DNA from: Phycisphaeraceae bacterium
GTDB lineage: Bacteria > Planctomycetota > Phycisphaerae > Phycisphaerales > UBA1924
Reading direction: 5' to 3'
NCBI GenBank assembly: GCA_019636615.1
Contig: JAHBXF010000002.1
Span: 1,428,001 to 1,492,000 of the forward strand
Length of the DNA stretch: 64,000 nucleotides
This document shows, piece after piece, positions 49,907-58,605 of the stretch. Each line of letters opens with the position of its first letter. Position 1 is the stretch's first letter. The translations under genes were made by a program, and so were the position numbers. The notes below the pieces were generated by a model, which saw only the letters and a list, made by a program, of their open reading frames with translations, ran no database searches and had not been told where the DNA came from.

Positions 49907-51469
49907 ATGGCCACCACGCAGACCGATCTGCGGGCGCTCCGTCGGGGCCCGCAAACCACCTCGCCTAACACCCAACCCCCGCCGTCATCGGCGGGGAGCA
50001 CCACCGTCATCGCGCGCCCCAGGGCGCGCTGGGCGACGCGGCTGCTCATTCCCGCCGCCGTGCTGCTGGCGACCGGCGGCCTGCTCGCGTACGCCGCCCG
50101 CGATGCGCTCCGGCCTCGGCTCGCGGTGCATGTCGCCGCCGCGATCCCGAAGGAGAGCGTCCAAGCCGCGGGCACGAGCGCCGCACCCGGCTCGCCGAGC
50201 GACCCCGAGGCGCCGCCGCATGATGCGCCCCTCGGCCCGGCCATCGTGCAGGCCCCGGGGTGGATTGAGCCCGCGCCGTTCGCTGTCAGCGTCCCCGCTT
50301 TGGCCGAGGGCGTGGTGCGGGACGTGCTGGTGCTCGAGGGCGAGCGCATCGAGGCGGGCCAGGTTGTCGCCCATCTCATCAACGAGGACGCGCGGCTCAG
50401 CCTGCGGGCGGCCGAAGCGACCGTCGCCGAGCGCGACACGGACGTCGCCCGCGCTCGTGCGGCGCTCGCGACCGCCGAATCACAGGTCGAGGTCGAACGA
50501 AGCGCCGCCGCCGAGTTGCGGGACGAGGTCGCGAGCAAGCGCGGCTTGGTCGCCGCCGGCGGACTGAGCGAAGGGGCGTTCCGGCGCATGGAGATCCGGC
50601 TTTCCGGCCTGGAGGCGAAGGTCGCAACGGCGGAGAAGGCGGCGAGCGAATCCCGCGCCGCGCTGGCGCAGGCGGAGGCGGCCCACGCCGCCGCCCACGT
50701 GCTGCGCGACGAGGCCGCGCTGCGGCTCGCCAGGATGGAAGTGCGCTCCCCCGTGGGGGGCGTGGTGCTCGCCCGACTGGTCGAGCCCGGATCGAGGATC
50801 AGCATGAGCGGCAAGGGCGGCGACCCCGGCCAGGCGGGGAGCATGACCGGCGCGGTCCTGCGGGTCTATGACCCCGAGAAGTTGCAGGTGCGTGTGGATG
50901 TACCTTTGGCTGACGCGGCCAAGGTCGGCGTCGGCACGCGCGCGATGGTGACCACCGAGGCACTCTCCGACCAGACCTTCAGCGGCGTGGTCACACGGGT
51001 GGTCCACGAGGCCAACATCCAGCGGAACACCGTGCAGTTCAAGGTGGCCCTCGATGCGCCCTCGCCCGTGCTCAAACCCGAGATGCTCACGCGCGTCAAG
51101 TTCCACGCGCCCGCGGGAAACGCGCAGCGCCGAAGCCCCTCTGGCGGCGGAAACGCGGCTGGCGGTCCGCACGACAACGGCACGATGACGCTGCTGGTCC
51201 CCACGGCCGCCGTGACCGTGGCCGGCGACGGCAAGGGGCTGGTCTGGGTCGTGGACAACTCGGGAGGAAGCCCCGTCGCCCGCCGCCGAGACGTCGCCAC
51301 CACGCCTTCGGCTGACGACGGGTTCACCATCGTGATCGGCGGCCTTCGCCTTACTGACCGGATCATCCTTGACCCGCCCGCCCCGCCCGCGATCCAGGAC
51401 GGCACGCGGCTCAACGTGCTGGGCGAACGCACCGACGCCACGTCCAACCCCGCCCCCTCAACACCGTAA
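49907..51469 (+). CDS. HlyD/MacA-family periplasmic adaptor
   Basis: 520 residues from ATG 49907. One membrane helix near residues 45-62 (LLIPAAVLLATGGLLAYAA). Lipoyl half-motif APGWIEPAPFAVSVPALAEG, a long Ala/Glu-rich coiled coil (about 165-280), the second lipoyl half VRSPVGGVVLARLVEPGSRI, then beta-barrel domains. It would link the ABC transporter to an outer-membrane channel. The 150 bp before it contain no gene. Confidence 0.85.
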   Translation: MATTQTDLRALRRGPQTTSPNTQPPPSSAGSTTVIARPRARWATRLLIPAAVLLATGGLLAYAARDALRPRLAVHVAAAIPKESVQAAGTSAAPGSPSDPEAPPHDAPLGPAIVQAPGWIEPAPFAVSVPALAEGVVRDVLVLEGERIEAGQVVAHLINEDARLSLRAAEATVAERDTDVARARAALATAESQVEVERSAAAELRDEVASKRGLVAAGGLSEGAFRRMEIRLSGLEAKVATAEKAASESRAALAQAEAAHAAAHVLRDEAALRLARMEVRSPVGGVVLARLVEPGSRISMSGKGGDPGQAGSMTGAVLRVYDPEKLQVRVDVPLADAAKVGVGTRAMVTTEALSDQTFSGVVTRVVHEANIQRNTVQFKVALDAPSPVLKPEMLTRVKFHAPAGNAQRRSPSGGGNAAGGPHDNGTMTLLVPTAAVTVAGDGKGLVWVVDNSGGSPVARRRDVATTPSADDGFTIVIGGLRLTDRIILDPPAPPAIQDGTRLNVLGERTDATSNPAPSTP

Positions 51470-51523
51470 CGCCCAGTGTCCGCCCATCGCTGTGACAAGC
51501 ACGCGGCATCAACGAGCAACGCC

Positions 51524-52285
51524 ATGACGACCAACCACACGCACGCACTCAGCTCCGATTCCGGCCCGCCGCTCATCCAGTGCCGCCGGCTCACCAAGAC
51601 CTACAAGAAGGGCGATAACACCATCACCCCCTTGCAGGAGCTCGATCTCGACGTGCCCGCGGGCGACTTCCTCGCGCTCATGGGCCCCTCGGGCAGCGGC
51701 AAGACCACGCTCCTGAACCTCATCGCCGGGATCGACCGTCCCAGCGGCGGGCAGCTGGTCATAGGCGGCACCGACATCGCCACGCTCTCGCGGTCCAGGC
51801 TCGCCGACTGGCGGAGCGTGAACGTGGGCTACGTCTTCCAGCTCTACAACCTCGTGCCCGTGCTCACCGCCTACGAGAACGTCGAGCTCCCCCTGCTGCT
51901 GCACAGCATGTCCGCCAAGGACCGGCACGAGAAGGTGCAGACCGCCATGCAGCTGGTCGGGATCGCCGACCGCCACGACCACTACCCGCGGCAACTCTCG
52001 GGCGGGCAGGAGCAGCGCGTCGCCATCGCGCGGGCCATCGTGACCGACCCCACCATCATCGTGGGCGACGAGCCGACCGGCGACCTCGACCAGGATTCGG
52101 CCAAGGCCATCATGGAGCTCATGGTCCGGCTCTGCGAGGACCTGGGCAAGACCCTCATCATCGTGACCCACGACGCCAAGAGCGCGACTTACGCCAAGCG
52201 GACGCTGCACCTGGAGAAGGGCCGTCTGGTCGAAGCAGAACACCTCGCCGCCCGCCGCGCGGCCCTCGTTCCCCAGGAGGCCTGA
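51524..52285 (+). CDS. ABC transporter ATPase (LolD/MacB type)
   Basis: 253 residues from ATG 51524. Walker A GPSGSGKTT near 54-62, Q-loop VFQLYNLVP, signature LSGGQEQR near 157-164 (Glu in place of the usual Gln-Gln-Gln/Lys-Gln), Walker B IIVGDEPTGDLD near 176-187. Members of this family drive FtsX-type permeases. It ends 3 bp before the first permease. Confidence 0.92.
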   Translation: MTTNHTHALSSDSGPPLIQCRRLTKTYKKGDNTITPLQELDLDVPAGDFLALMGPSGSGKTTLLNLIAGIDRPSGGQLVIGGTDIATLSRSRLADWRSVNVGYVFQLYNLVPVLTAYENVELPLLLHSMSAKDRHEKVQTAMQLVGIADRHDHYPRQLSGGQEQRVAIARAIVTDPTIIVGDEPTGDLDQDSAKAIMELMVRLCEDLGKTLIIVTHDAKSATYAKRTLHLEKGRLVEAEHLAARRAALVPQEA

Positions 52286-52288
52286 ACC

Positions 52289-53473
52289 ATGATCGCGCCC
52301 AAGTTCATGCCCGTCGTCTTCAAGCAGCTCTGGCGGCACCGCGTCCGCAGCGTGCTCACGCTCTGCGGCGTCGCCATCGCCATGTTCCTGTTCATCGCCG
52401 TGCAGACGCTGCAAGAAGGCGTGCGGCAGTCCACGCAAGCCGCGGCGGATGACACCACGCTGGTGGTCTACCGCGCGAACCGTTTCTGCCCCGCCGCCAG
52501 CCGCTTGCCGCAGTTCTACGTGGACCGGATCGAGAAGATCCCGGGCGTCGTCTCGGCGGTGCCGGTCAAGATCGTGGTCAACAACTGCCGGGCGTCGCTG
52601 GACGTGGTCACGTTCCGGGGCGTGCCCCGCGAGGACTTGGTCGGGCCGCAGGGCGGCGGGGCGGGTCCCACGGGCTGGGCGGGCAAGTGGCAACTCATCT
52701 CGGGGTCAGTCGCCGAGTGGGAGAAGCGCTCCGACTCGGCCCTGGTGGGCGAGACGCTGGCGGCCCGGCGCGGCTTCCGGGTGGGCCAGTCCTTCGACGC
52801 CTCGGGCATCACCGTCACCGTCGCGGGGATCATCCGCTCCCCCGAGCCGCAGGACCAGAACGTCGCCTATGTCCACCTCGACTTCCTCCAGCAGGCCGCT
52901 GGCAAGGGCGGCGGCCTGGGCAGCGTCACGCAGTTCACCGTCCGCGTCGATGACCCGGCGAAGATGGAGCAGGTGGCCGAGGCGATCGACGCCGAGTTCG
53001 CCGCCGAGGCCGACCCGACGATGACCAGCCCGGAGAAGGCCTTCGTTGCGCAGGCCGGGGCCGACATCGTGGAGATCGTGAAGTTCACGCGGTGGCTGGG
53101 CTGGGGGTGCCTGGCGGCGGTGCTCGCGCTGGTGGCCAACGCGATCGTGCTGAGCGTGCAGGACCGGATCAAGGAGCACGCGGTCTTGCAGACGCTGGGG
53201 TTCCGCTCCGGGCTCATCGCCCGGCTGATCGTCAGCGAGGGGATGCTCATCGGGCTCCTGGGGGGCGCGCTGGGCACGGGCATCGCCCTGTCGGTGGTCC
53301 ACTTCGGCAACTTCTCGCTCTCGCAGGAGGGCCTGTCGATCAGCGTGAGCGCGTCGTGGTCGGTGCTGGCCTGGGGCCTGGTCATCTCCGCGGGCGTGGG
53401 GATCGTGGCTGGCCTGGTGCCCGCGTGGCGGGCGGGACGGCGCGAGATCGCCAGTTGCTTCCGGGCGGTGTGA
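52289..53473 (+). CDS. FtsX/MacB-type ABC permease 1
   Basis: 394 residues from ATG 52289. N-terminal helix (VRSVLTLCGVAIAMFLFIAV), a periplasmic domain of about 210 residues with an early CPAASR and a NNCRAS Cys, then three helices near the C-terminus. This is the FtsX layout. It likely pairs with permease 2. Confidence 0.88.
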   Translation: MIAPKFMPVVFKQLWRHRVRSVLTLCGVAIAMFLFIAVQTLQEGVRQSTQAAADDTTLVVYRANRFCPAASRLPQFYVDRIEKIPGVVSAVPVKIVVNNCRASLDVVTFRGVPREDLVGPQGGGAGPTGWAGKWQLISGSVAEWEKRSDSALVGETLAARRGFRVGQSFDASGITVTVAGIIRSPEPQDQNVAYVHLDFLQQAAGKGGGLGSVTQFTVRVDDPAKMEQVAEAIDAEFAAEADPTMTSPEKAFVAQAGADIVEIVKFTRWLGWGCLAAVLALVANAIVLSVQDRIKEHAVLQTLGFRSGLIARLIVSEGMLIGLLGGALGTGIALSVVHFGNFSLSQEGLSISVSASWSVLAWGLVISAGVGIVAGLVPAWRAGRREIASCFRAV

Positions 53474-53484
53474 GAAAGGACTCC

Positions 53485-54735
53485 ATGCGACTTCTTCCCT
53501 TTGCCTATGCCGTCCGCAACCTGGGGCGATCGCCCTCGCGGCTGTTTCTTTCCGTCGCCGGGGCGGCGATGGTGGTGCTGCTCATTTTGGTCGCGGGCGG
53601 GTTCGTGCGCGGCATGAGCGCGGCCCTGCGGGCCACCGGCGGGGAGCACAACGTCATCCTGCTGGGCGCGGGGAGCGAGGAGAGCGTCGAGCGCTCGGAG
53701 ATCCCCGCCGCGACGCCGGGGGTGCTCGCGGCCAGCGTGCCGGGCATCCGCACGCGGGCGGGCGTGGCGTACGTCTCGCCCGAGGTGCACGTGATGCTGC
53801 CGGTGGGCGTGGGTGCGGCGGGGGCGGTCGGGACATCGACGGGCGAGAGCGGCACGCGCACAGGGACGAGGGGGGCGGGGGGGGCGGGGGGGCGGCAGGT
53901 TATGCTGCGCGGTGTCACGCCCGCGGCGGCGCTGGTCCACGAGTCGGTGTCGCTGACCGAGGGACGCTGGCCCCAGTCGGGCGCGGATGAGGTTTTGGTG
54001 GGTCGCATGGCGGGGACGGTGCTGGGGGTCGCCGAGCGCGACGTGGCGATCGGAACGGCGCTGGTCATCGATGGGAGGCCGTGGACCATCGTGGGGCGCT
54101 TCAGCGCGCCGGGGACGGTCGTCGAGGCCGAGGTGTGGCTGCCGCTGGCGGACCTGATGACCGCGACCAAGCGCGAGACCATCTCGTGCGTCGTCATGAC
54201 GCTCGACCCCTACAACGAGGCGACCGGCGAAGGGGCCGACTTCGGTGATATCGCGGCCTTTACCAAGACCCGGCCGGACCTTGAACTGGTCCCCATGACC
54301 GAGCGCGAGTACTACGGAAAACTGGCGAGCTTCTTCGGGCCCATCAAGATTGTCGCGTGGGTGACAGCGGGGCTGATCGCCGTCGGCGGGCTCTTCGGCG
54401 GGCTGAACACGATGTACGCCGCATTCGCCTCACGCATCCGCGAACTGGGGACGCTGCAATCCATCGGCTACCGGCGGCTGGCGATTGTCTGGTCGATGAT
54501 TCAGGAATCGACGCTGGCGACGGCGGCGGGCGGGCTGCTCGCGTGCGCGGTCGGCGTCTTCCTGCTCGACGGGCTGGCGGTGCGATTCTCGATGGGGGCG
54601 TTCGGGCTGTTGATCGACGAGACGGTGATCGGGCTGGGGCTTTTGACGGGCCTGGCCTTGGGCGTCGTGGGCGCGTTGCCCCCGGCGATTCGTTGCCTGC
54701 GGCCGACGATCCCCGTCGCGCTCAAGGCGGTGTGA
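53485..54735 (+). CDS. FtsX/MacB-type ABC permease 2
   Basis: 416 residues from ATG 53485, behind AAAGGA. Same four-helix layout as permease 1 (FLSVAGAAMVVLLILVAGGF; C-terminal LGTLQSIGYRR coupling helix). The periplasmic domain has a Gly/Thr-rich loop (about 112-133) coded by a G-rich tract. Split permeases with a separate ATPase and HlyD adaptor recall LolCDE or DevBCA exporters. The exported substrate is unknown. Confidence 0.88.
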   Translation: MRLLPFAYAVRNLGRSPSRLFLSVAGAAMVVLLILVAGGFVRGMSAALRATGGEHNVILLGAGSEESVERSEIPAATPGVLAASVPGIRTRAGVAYVSPEVHVMLPVGVGAAGAVGTSTGESGTRTGTRGAGGAGGRQVMLRGVTPAAALVHESVSLTEGRWPQSGADEVLVGRMAGTVLGVAERDVAIGTALVIDGRPWTIVGRFSAPGTVVEAEVWLPLADLMTATKRETISCVVMTLDPYNEATGEGADFGDIAAFTKTRPDLELVPMTEREYYGKLASFFGPIKIVAWVTAGLIAVGGLFGGLNTMYAAFASRIRELGTLQSIGYRRLAIVWSMIQESTLATAAGGLLACAVGVFLLDGLAVRFSMGAFGLLIDETVIGLGLLTGLALGVVGALPPAIRCLRPTIPVALKAV

Positions 54736-54810
54736 TGGTAAACGAGTGTGCCGCCGTAGCGTGTGCCGCGGGGCGACAAGAGTCCAAGGACCTTTGCAAG
54801 GAGTTTCGAT

Positions 54811-55791
54811 ATGAAAGCGATGAAGATGAACGTGACGGATTCGATGCGGGCGATGACGGTGGCCGCGATGCTGATCGCGGGCGCGGCGGGATTGGGCGTG
54901 CTGACGCCCGCGGCGGCGCTGGCGCAGGTCAAGAGCGTCGCGGACGTGAAGACCATGCTCAAGCCGGAACTCCCGGCGAACGCGCTGGAGATCACCGCCG
55001 CGATGAAGTCCGCCAAGGTGGGCGAGACGATCACGGTGCGCGGCACCGTGGCGATGTCGAAGGACGCCTTCGTGGAGAACCGCGCGATGTTCACGCTGGT
55101 GGATGAATCCACCCGCAAGGGCTGCTGCCCGCCCTCGGACAAGCTGCCCGACACCGCGTGCGACATCCCGGCGGAAGGGCGGGCGACGGTTCAGATCGTG
55201 GACGCCAGCGGCAAACCGCTTCGCGCTGGACTCACCGGCCAGCACGGTCTCAAGCCCGGTGCGGAGGTCTTCGTGACCGGCAAGGTCGAGACCGCCAACG
55301 GCACCGATGCCCTGGTGCTCACCGCAGTCTCGATGCATGTTCCAAAGGCCCCGCTGCCGACCGGCTTCTTCGTCGAGAAGCAGCCGGAGAACGCCAAGGA
55401 TGTCTCGGAAGCCCGCAAGGCCGGGGGTGGGGGGACACTCAAGGCCGGTGACGAGGTCGTGCTCCGCGGCCGCGTTGGCGGGAGCAAGGAGCCGTTCGTT
55501 GCGGGCCGCGCCGTCTTCACGCTCATGGGCCGGGGGCTCAAGGCCTGCAACGAGAACCCGGACGACAAGTGCTCCAAGCCCTGGGACTATTGCTGCGAGA
55601 CCAAGGAGGACATCCTCGCCAACTCCGTCACCGTGCAGGTCGTGGACGCCAAGGGCCAGATCCTCCGCACCGACATGAAGGGCCGCCGCGGGATGAAGGA
55701 GTTGTCGGAGCTTGTTGTGGTGGGCAAAGTCGCCTCGGCCGACGGCAAGGCGGTGGTCATCAATGCGACGGCGGTGCACGCTGTTCATTGA
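54811..55791 (+). CDS. Secreted protein with two repeated OB-like domains
   Basis: 326 residues from ATG 54811, behind AAGGAG. A Sec signal peptide ends at ALA-38. Two homologous halves: GETITVRGTVAMSKDAFVEN with VQIVDASGKPLRAGLTG, and GDEVVLRGRVGGSKEPFVAG with VQVVDAKGQILRTDMKG. Each holds a Cys group (KGCCPP, YCCE). The beta pattern suggests OB-fold-type domains. Its place at the end of the ABC operon suggests a periplasmic partner or metal-binding protein. Its stop overlaps the convergent prophage B gene by 7 bp. Confidence 0.65.
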   Translation: MKAMKMNVTDSMRAMTVAAMLIAGAAGLGVLTPAAALAQVKSVADVKTMLKPELPANALEITAAMKSAKVGETITVRGTVAMSKDAFVENRAMFTLVDESTRKGCCPPSDKLPDTACDIPAEGRATVQIVDASGKPLRAGLTGQHGLKPGAEVFVTGKVETANGTDALVLTAVSMHVPKAPLPTGFFVEKQPENAKDVSEARKAGGGGTLKAGDEVVLRGRVGGSKEPFVAGRAVFTLMGRGLKACNENPDDKCSKPWDYCCETKEDILANSVTVQVVDAKGQILRTDMKGRRGMKELSELVVVGKVASADGKAVVINATAVHAVH

Positions 55792-56465
55792 CCGGCGTTC
55801 GCCATCCAAAGGCGATCATGTCGCGGACGGTTCTCCTCCACCCATGTCCCCGCAAAGAGATGTTCGCCCAAGAGGAAGTGCTTCGTGTGAGGGTTGGACT
55901 TCGACTCTCCGACCGTCGGGTGGAAGTACGCCGGCGGATACAGCGTCACATCGTCGTACTGCGTGACCACCCGGGCGATCAGCCCCGGCCCGGCCTGGTC
56001 GCCGACGTACCGGCGCTCGAAGAACGACTCTTCGACCATCGCCACCGCGTGCCACATCGCCGGGTGATTGGTCGGGAAGCCCATCGCGGCGTTGCTGACG
56101 ATTTCGAGCTGCTCGCACGCCGCCCACGCGACGACCTCGGGCGGGCACATCTCGTCCAGCGACCGCACGGGCTTGACGTCGGTATCGAGGTAGACGCCGC
56201 CGAAGCGGGCCAGGATCTCCAGCCGCAGGATGTCCGAACGCATCACGCAGCCGGGCGTGCCTCCGACGTTGCCGCAGGCGTCCCAGGCGTTGCGGTTGAG
56301 GATTGGCGGCAGGTTGTCGTCGGTCCACAGCCGCATCTCCCAGTGCGGGTTCATCTCGGCGAAACGCCGCCGCCAGCGCCGCTGGTTGAGCGGCATCTCG
56401 CCCTTGCCCAGCCAGATCTGGTGCAGGACCCGCGGGATCGGGGTGGTGCGTGCGGCCGCGCTCAC
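55785..56465 (-). CDS. DXD glycosyltransferase (Gly_transf_sug type), prophage B
   Basis: 226 residues from GTG 56465, overlapping the upstream stop as GTGA. PRVLHQIWLG at the N-terminus, then RSDILRLEILARFGGVYLDTDV with the DTD metal/sugar-nucleotide motif at 94-96. This is the fold of OCH1/TcdA-type retaining transferases. No signal or membrane segment. It is the last gene of prophage B on the left and has no counterpart in prophage A. Confidence 0.85.
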   Translation of the reverse strand: MSAAARTTPIPRVLHQIWLGKGEMPLNQRRWRRRFAEMNPHWEMRLWTDDNLPPILNRNAWDACGNVGGTPGCVMRSDILRLEILARFGGVYLDTDVKPVRSLDEMCPPEVVAWAACEQLEIVSNAAMGFPTNHPAMWHAVAMVEESFFERRYVGDQAGPGLIARVVTQYDDVTLYPPAYFHPTVGESKSNPHTKHFLLGEHLFAGTWVEENRPRHDRLWMANAGQ

Positions 56466-57085
56466 GCCGCCACCCCCGCGGACCCGGCCTGCACGAACGC
56501 GAACGCCCCGCCGTGGGCCTTGGCGGCCTCCTCGGCTTGCTCGAACAGCGCCCAGTGGAAGGGCACCACGTCGCGGAAGTGCCCGTGGTCGCGGACCACG
56601 CGCGTGAGGAACCCCGGCCCGCTCTGATCCCACACGCCGCGATAGACCAGCACCGAGTGCGGCAGATCGCGGATGGCGTGCCACAGCATCGGATGGTTGC
56701 GCGTCGCGCCAAGCACCGAGGGCGCAAGCATGTGCGGGCGGCTCGCGCCGTGGCTGGCGATCGTGGAACAGAACGCGCCGACCCCGGCGACGATTTCATC
56801 GAGCGGGCGCAGCGGCAGTCGGTCCGGATCGACGAAAACGCCGCCCTCGCGGGCCAGCACTTCATAGCGGAGCAGGTTCAGCCGTGCCGCCGAGGCTGCG
56901 GGCTCGCTGAGCCCGAAGGTCTGCTGCCACTGGTCGTAGTTCATGATCGGTGGCTTGGTGTCGAGCGTGAGCGTCACCACGTCCCACTCGGGATGCATGG
57001 TCTGCCACGCGTGCCGCCAGGCCGTGAGACGCTGCTTGTCGGGAGTCTCGCTGAGGTCCGCCGTGTAGATGACCTTCGGAATCAC
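56462..57085 (-). CDS. Glycosyltransferase, DPD variant, prophage B
   Basis: 207 residues from GTG 57085, overlapping the Hint gene stop as GTGA. IPKVIYTADLS at the start parallels the neighbour's PRVLHQIWLG; AARLNLLRYEVLAREGGVFV leads into DPD at 86-88. The Asp normally found in the R.D part is Asn70. Related in family to the downstream GT, probably an old duplication. Active-site Asp pair retained. Confidence 0.75.
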   Translation of the reverse strand: MIPKVIYTADLSETPDKQRLTAWRHAWQTMHPEWDVVTLTLDTKPPIMNYDQWQQTFGLSEPAASAARLNLLRYEVLAREGGVFVDPDRLPLRPLDEIVAGVGAFCSTIASHGASRPHMLAPSVLGATRNHPMLWHAIRDLPHSVLVYRGVWDQSGPGFLTRVVRDHGHFRDVVPFHWALFEQAEEAAKAHGGAFAFVQAGSAGVAA

Positions 57086-58605
57086 GCCTTTGCCTCCTCG
57101 TCGATGCCACTGCTGAGACTGCCCACGCCACTCTGCTGCCATTTCGCCGGTGGCACGCCCTCCATGCCACCTTCGATGAACGACGATGCGCCCTCGCCCA
57201 GCGCCACCGATTGCTGGGCGCTTCCGGAGCCCGAGCCGGAACCGGGCGGGCCGGAGCCGCTGTCACTCCCGCTCGATGAGCCCGACGCACTGCCGGAACT
57301 CGACCCAGAACTGGACCCCGAGCTTGACATGGACGAGCCGCTGGACTTTCCGCTGCCGGAGCCGCTCCCGCTCGACGACCCGGACCCGGAGCCTGAACTC
57401 GACCCCGAACCCGACGACGAACCGGACCCGCTCTGCTGCGTGGCGGGCATGTCGTTGTGAATCCAGACGCCGCCCGCCCCCCCCACAAGGAACACGTTGA
57501 GCCCGGGCACATGCACGGCCACGGTGGTCACGCGGTCACCCGACCGCGCGACCGTCTCGACCAGCTCCTCGCTCAGGTCCTGACGCACGAGCGCATCGCC
57601 GACCTGCACGAACTCCGCCGAAGCGAAGCCAATCTCGTCGTTGCGTTTGAGCAGCACCGGGTGCTCGGGCGTGAGGCGCAGGCGACCGTTGATGGTGACG
57701 AACCCCTCGTGCGATCCGATCGTCACGCTGCTGACCGTGCCGGTGACGGGCGTGAGCGCGGCTTCCGCCCACGGACGGAGCCACTGGTACTGGGCTCGCC
57801 ACGGCACATCGCGGTCCAGGCCCGCCACGTCGAGCGCCGCGACACGGTCGCCCGGCTGGAGCGCCTCGATCGGCTTGACCGAACCGTCCGCCAGCACCAC
57901 GGGCGTGCCCGCGAGCACGCAGTTGGAACCGGGGCCGGAGCCACCGGGTCCGCTCCCACCCGGGCCAGAACCACCCGGCCCCGAGCCGCCAGGCCCGGAC
58001 CCACCCGGACCCGACCCACCGGGGCCGCTGCCGCCGCCGCTGGATCCGCCACCGCCCGACGACCCGCCTCCGGACGATCCGCCGCCCGATGAACCACCGG
58101 ACGACCCGCCCGACGACATGCCCGAGGACATACCGGAACTGCCGCCCGACGACATGCCCGACGACGCCCCCGAACTCGCGCCCGACGACATGCCGCTCGA
58201 CGCGCCAGAAGAACTCCCGCCACCGGAACTGCTCATGCCCGACGAGCCCGTGCTCGACGGCGTCTGCGAACTCGTCGGCGTCTGCGACGAGTCGGTGGTC
58301 ATCCCGCTGGATGACATCGCCCCGCTGCTCGACGGCGTATGCGTCGTCCCCGGCGTGTTGCTCGTGAACGCATCGGTGGTGTAGAACGTCAGCGTCGGCG
58401 TGCCGCCGGGCCCGGTCGTGTAGATCACATCGCCCGTCGTCGAGTAACTCGGCGGCATGCTCGGCGTGCTGGTCGGGGTCGAATACGTGCTCTCGGGAGT
58501 CGAGCCCGACGGCGTTGAGTAGTTACTCGACCCGCCGCCCTGGGGAGCGCGTCCCGTCGCCCAGACGGGGATGTAGAGGTAGTACCGCGTGGGGCCGTCG
58601 CTCAT
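57082..58605 (-). CDS. Ser/Thr/Gly-rich phage protein with internal Hint domain, prophage B
   Basis: 507 residues from ATG 58605 (MSDGPTRYYLYIPVWATG), overlapping the upstream stop as ATGA. Residues 20-130 are Ser/Thr/Pro-rich; 130-192 Gly/Ser/Met; 193-226 are SGPGG repeats. Hint domain 229-384: Cys229, TPEHP, GVWIHN with Asn384. The next residues, DMPAT, equal those in prophage A. The C-terminal arm is Ser/Gly-rich, then ends with an ordinary-looking 40-residue segment. Arms differ freely from prophage A while start, Hint and DMPAT are kept. Likely a self-processing virion fibre or surface protein. Confidence 0.8.
   Translation of the reverse strand: MSDGPTRYYLYIPVWATGRAPQGGGSSNYSTPSGSTPESTYSTPTSTPSMPPSYSTTGDVIYTTGPGGTPTLTFYTTDAFTSNTPGTTHTPSSSGAMSSSGMTTDSSQTPTSSQTPSSTGSSGMSSSGGGSSSGASSGMSSGASSGASSGMSSGGSSGMSSGMSSGGSSGGSSGGGSSGGGSSGGGGSSGGGSGPGGSGPGGSGPGGSGPGGSGPGGSGPGGSGPGSNCVLAGTPVVLADGSVKPIEALQPGDRVAALDVAGLDRDVPWRAQYQWLRPWAEAALTPVTGTVSSVTIGSHEGFVTINGRLRLTPEHPVLLKRNDEIGFASAEFVQVGDALVRQDLSEELVETVARSGDRVTTVAVHVPGLNVFLVGGAGGVWIHNDMPATQQSGSGSSSGSGSSSGSGSGSSSGSGSGSGKSSGSSMSSSGSSSGSSSGSASGSSSGSDSGSGPPGSGSGSGSAQQSVALGEGASSFIEGGMEGVPPAKWQQSGVGSLSSGIDEEAKA
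57454..57921 (-). other. Hint/BIL domain coding segment, prophage B
   Basis: Residues 229-384. Cys229 codon at 57921-57919, PGDRVAA, TPEHPVL, and terminal VWIHN, followed by Asp. It is collinear with the prophage A domain, with a 3-residue insertion near the C-terminus (VGGAGG). Confidence 0.85.
57928..58029. repeat. 15-bp tandem coding repeats (SGPGG)
   Basis: Six full SGPGG units and one partial one precede the Hint cysteine. Third-position differences between units show purifying selection at protein level or age. Confidence 0.8.

Noticed and set aside
57928..58029. Regular 15-bp repeats that could suggest a small CRISPR-like array
   Set aside because: Units are contiguous with no spacers and encode in-frame SGPGG peptides.
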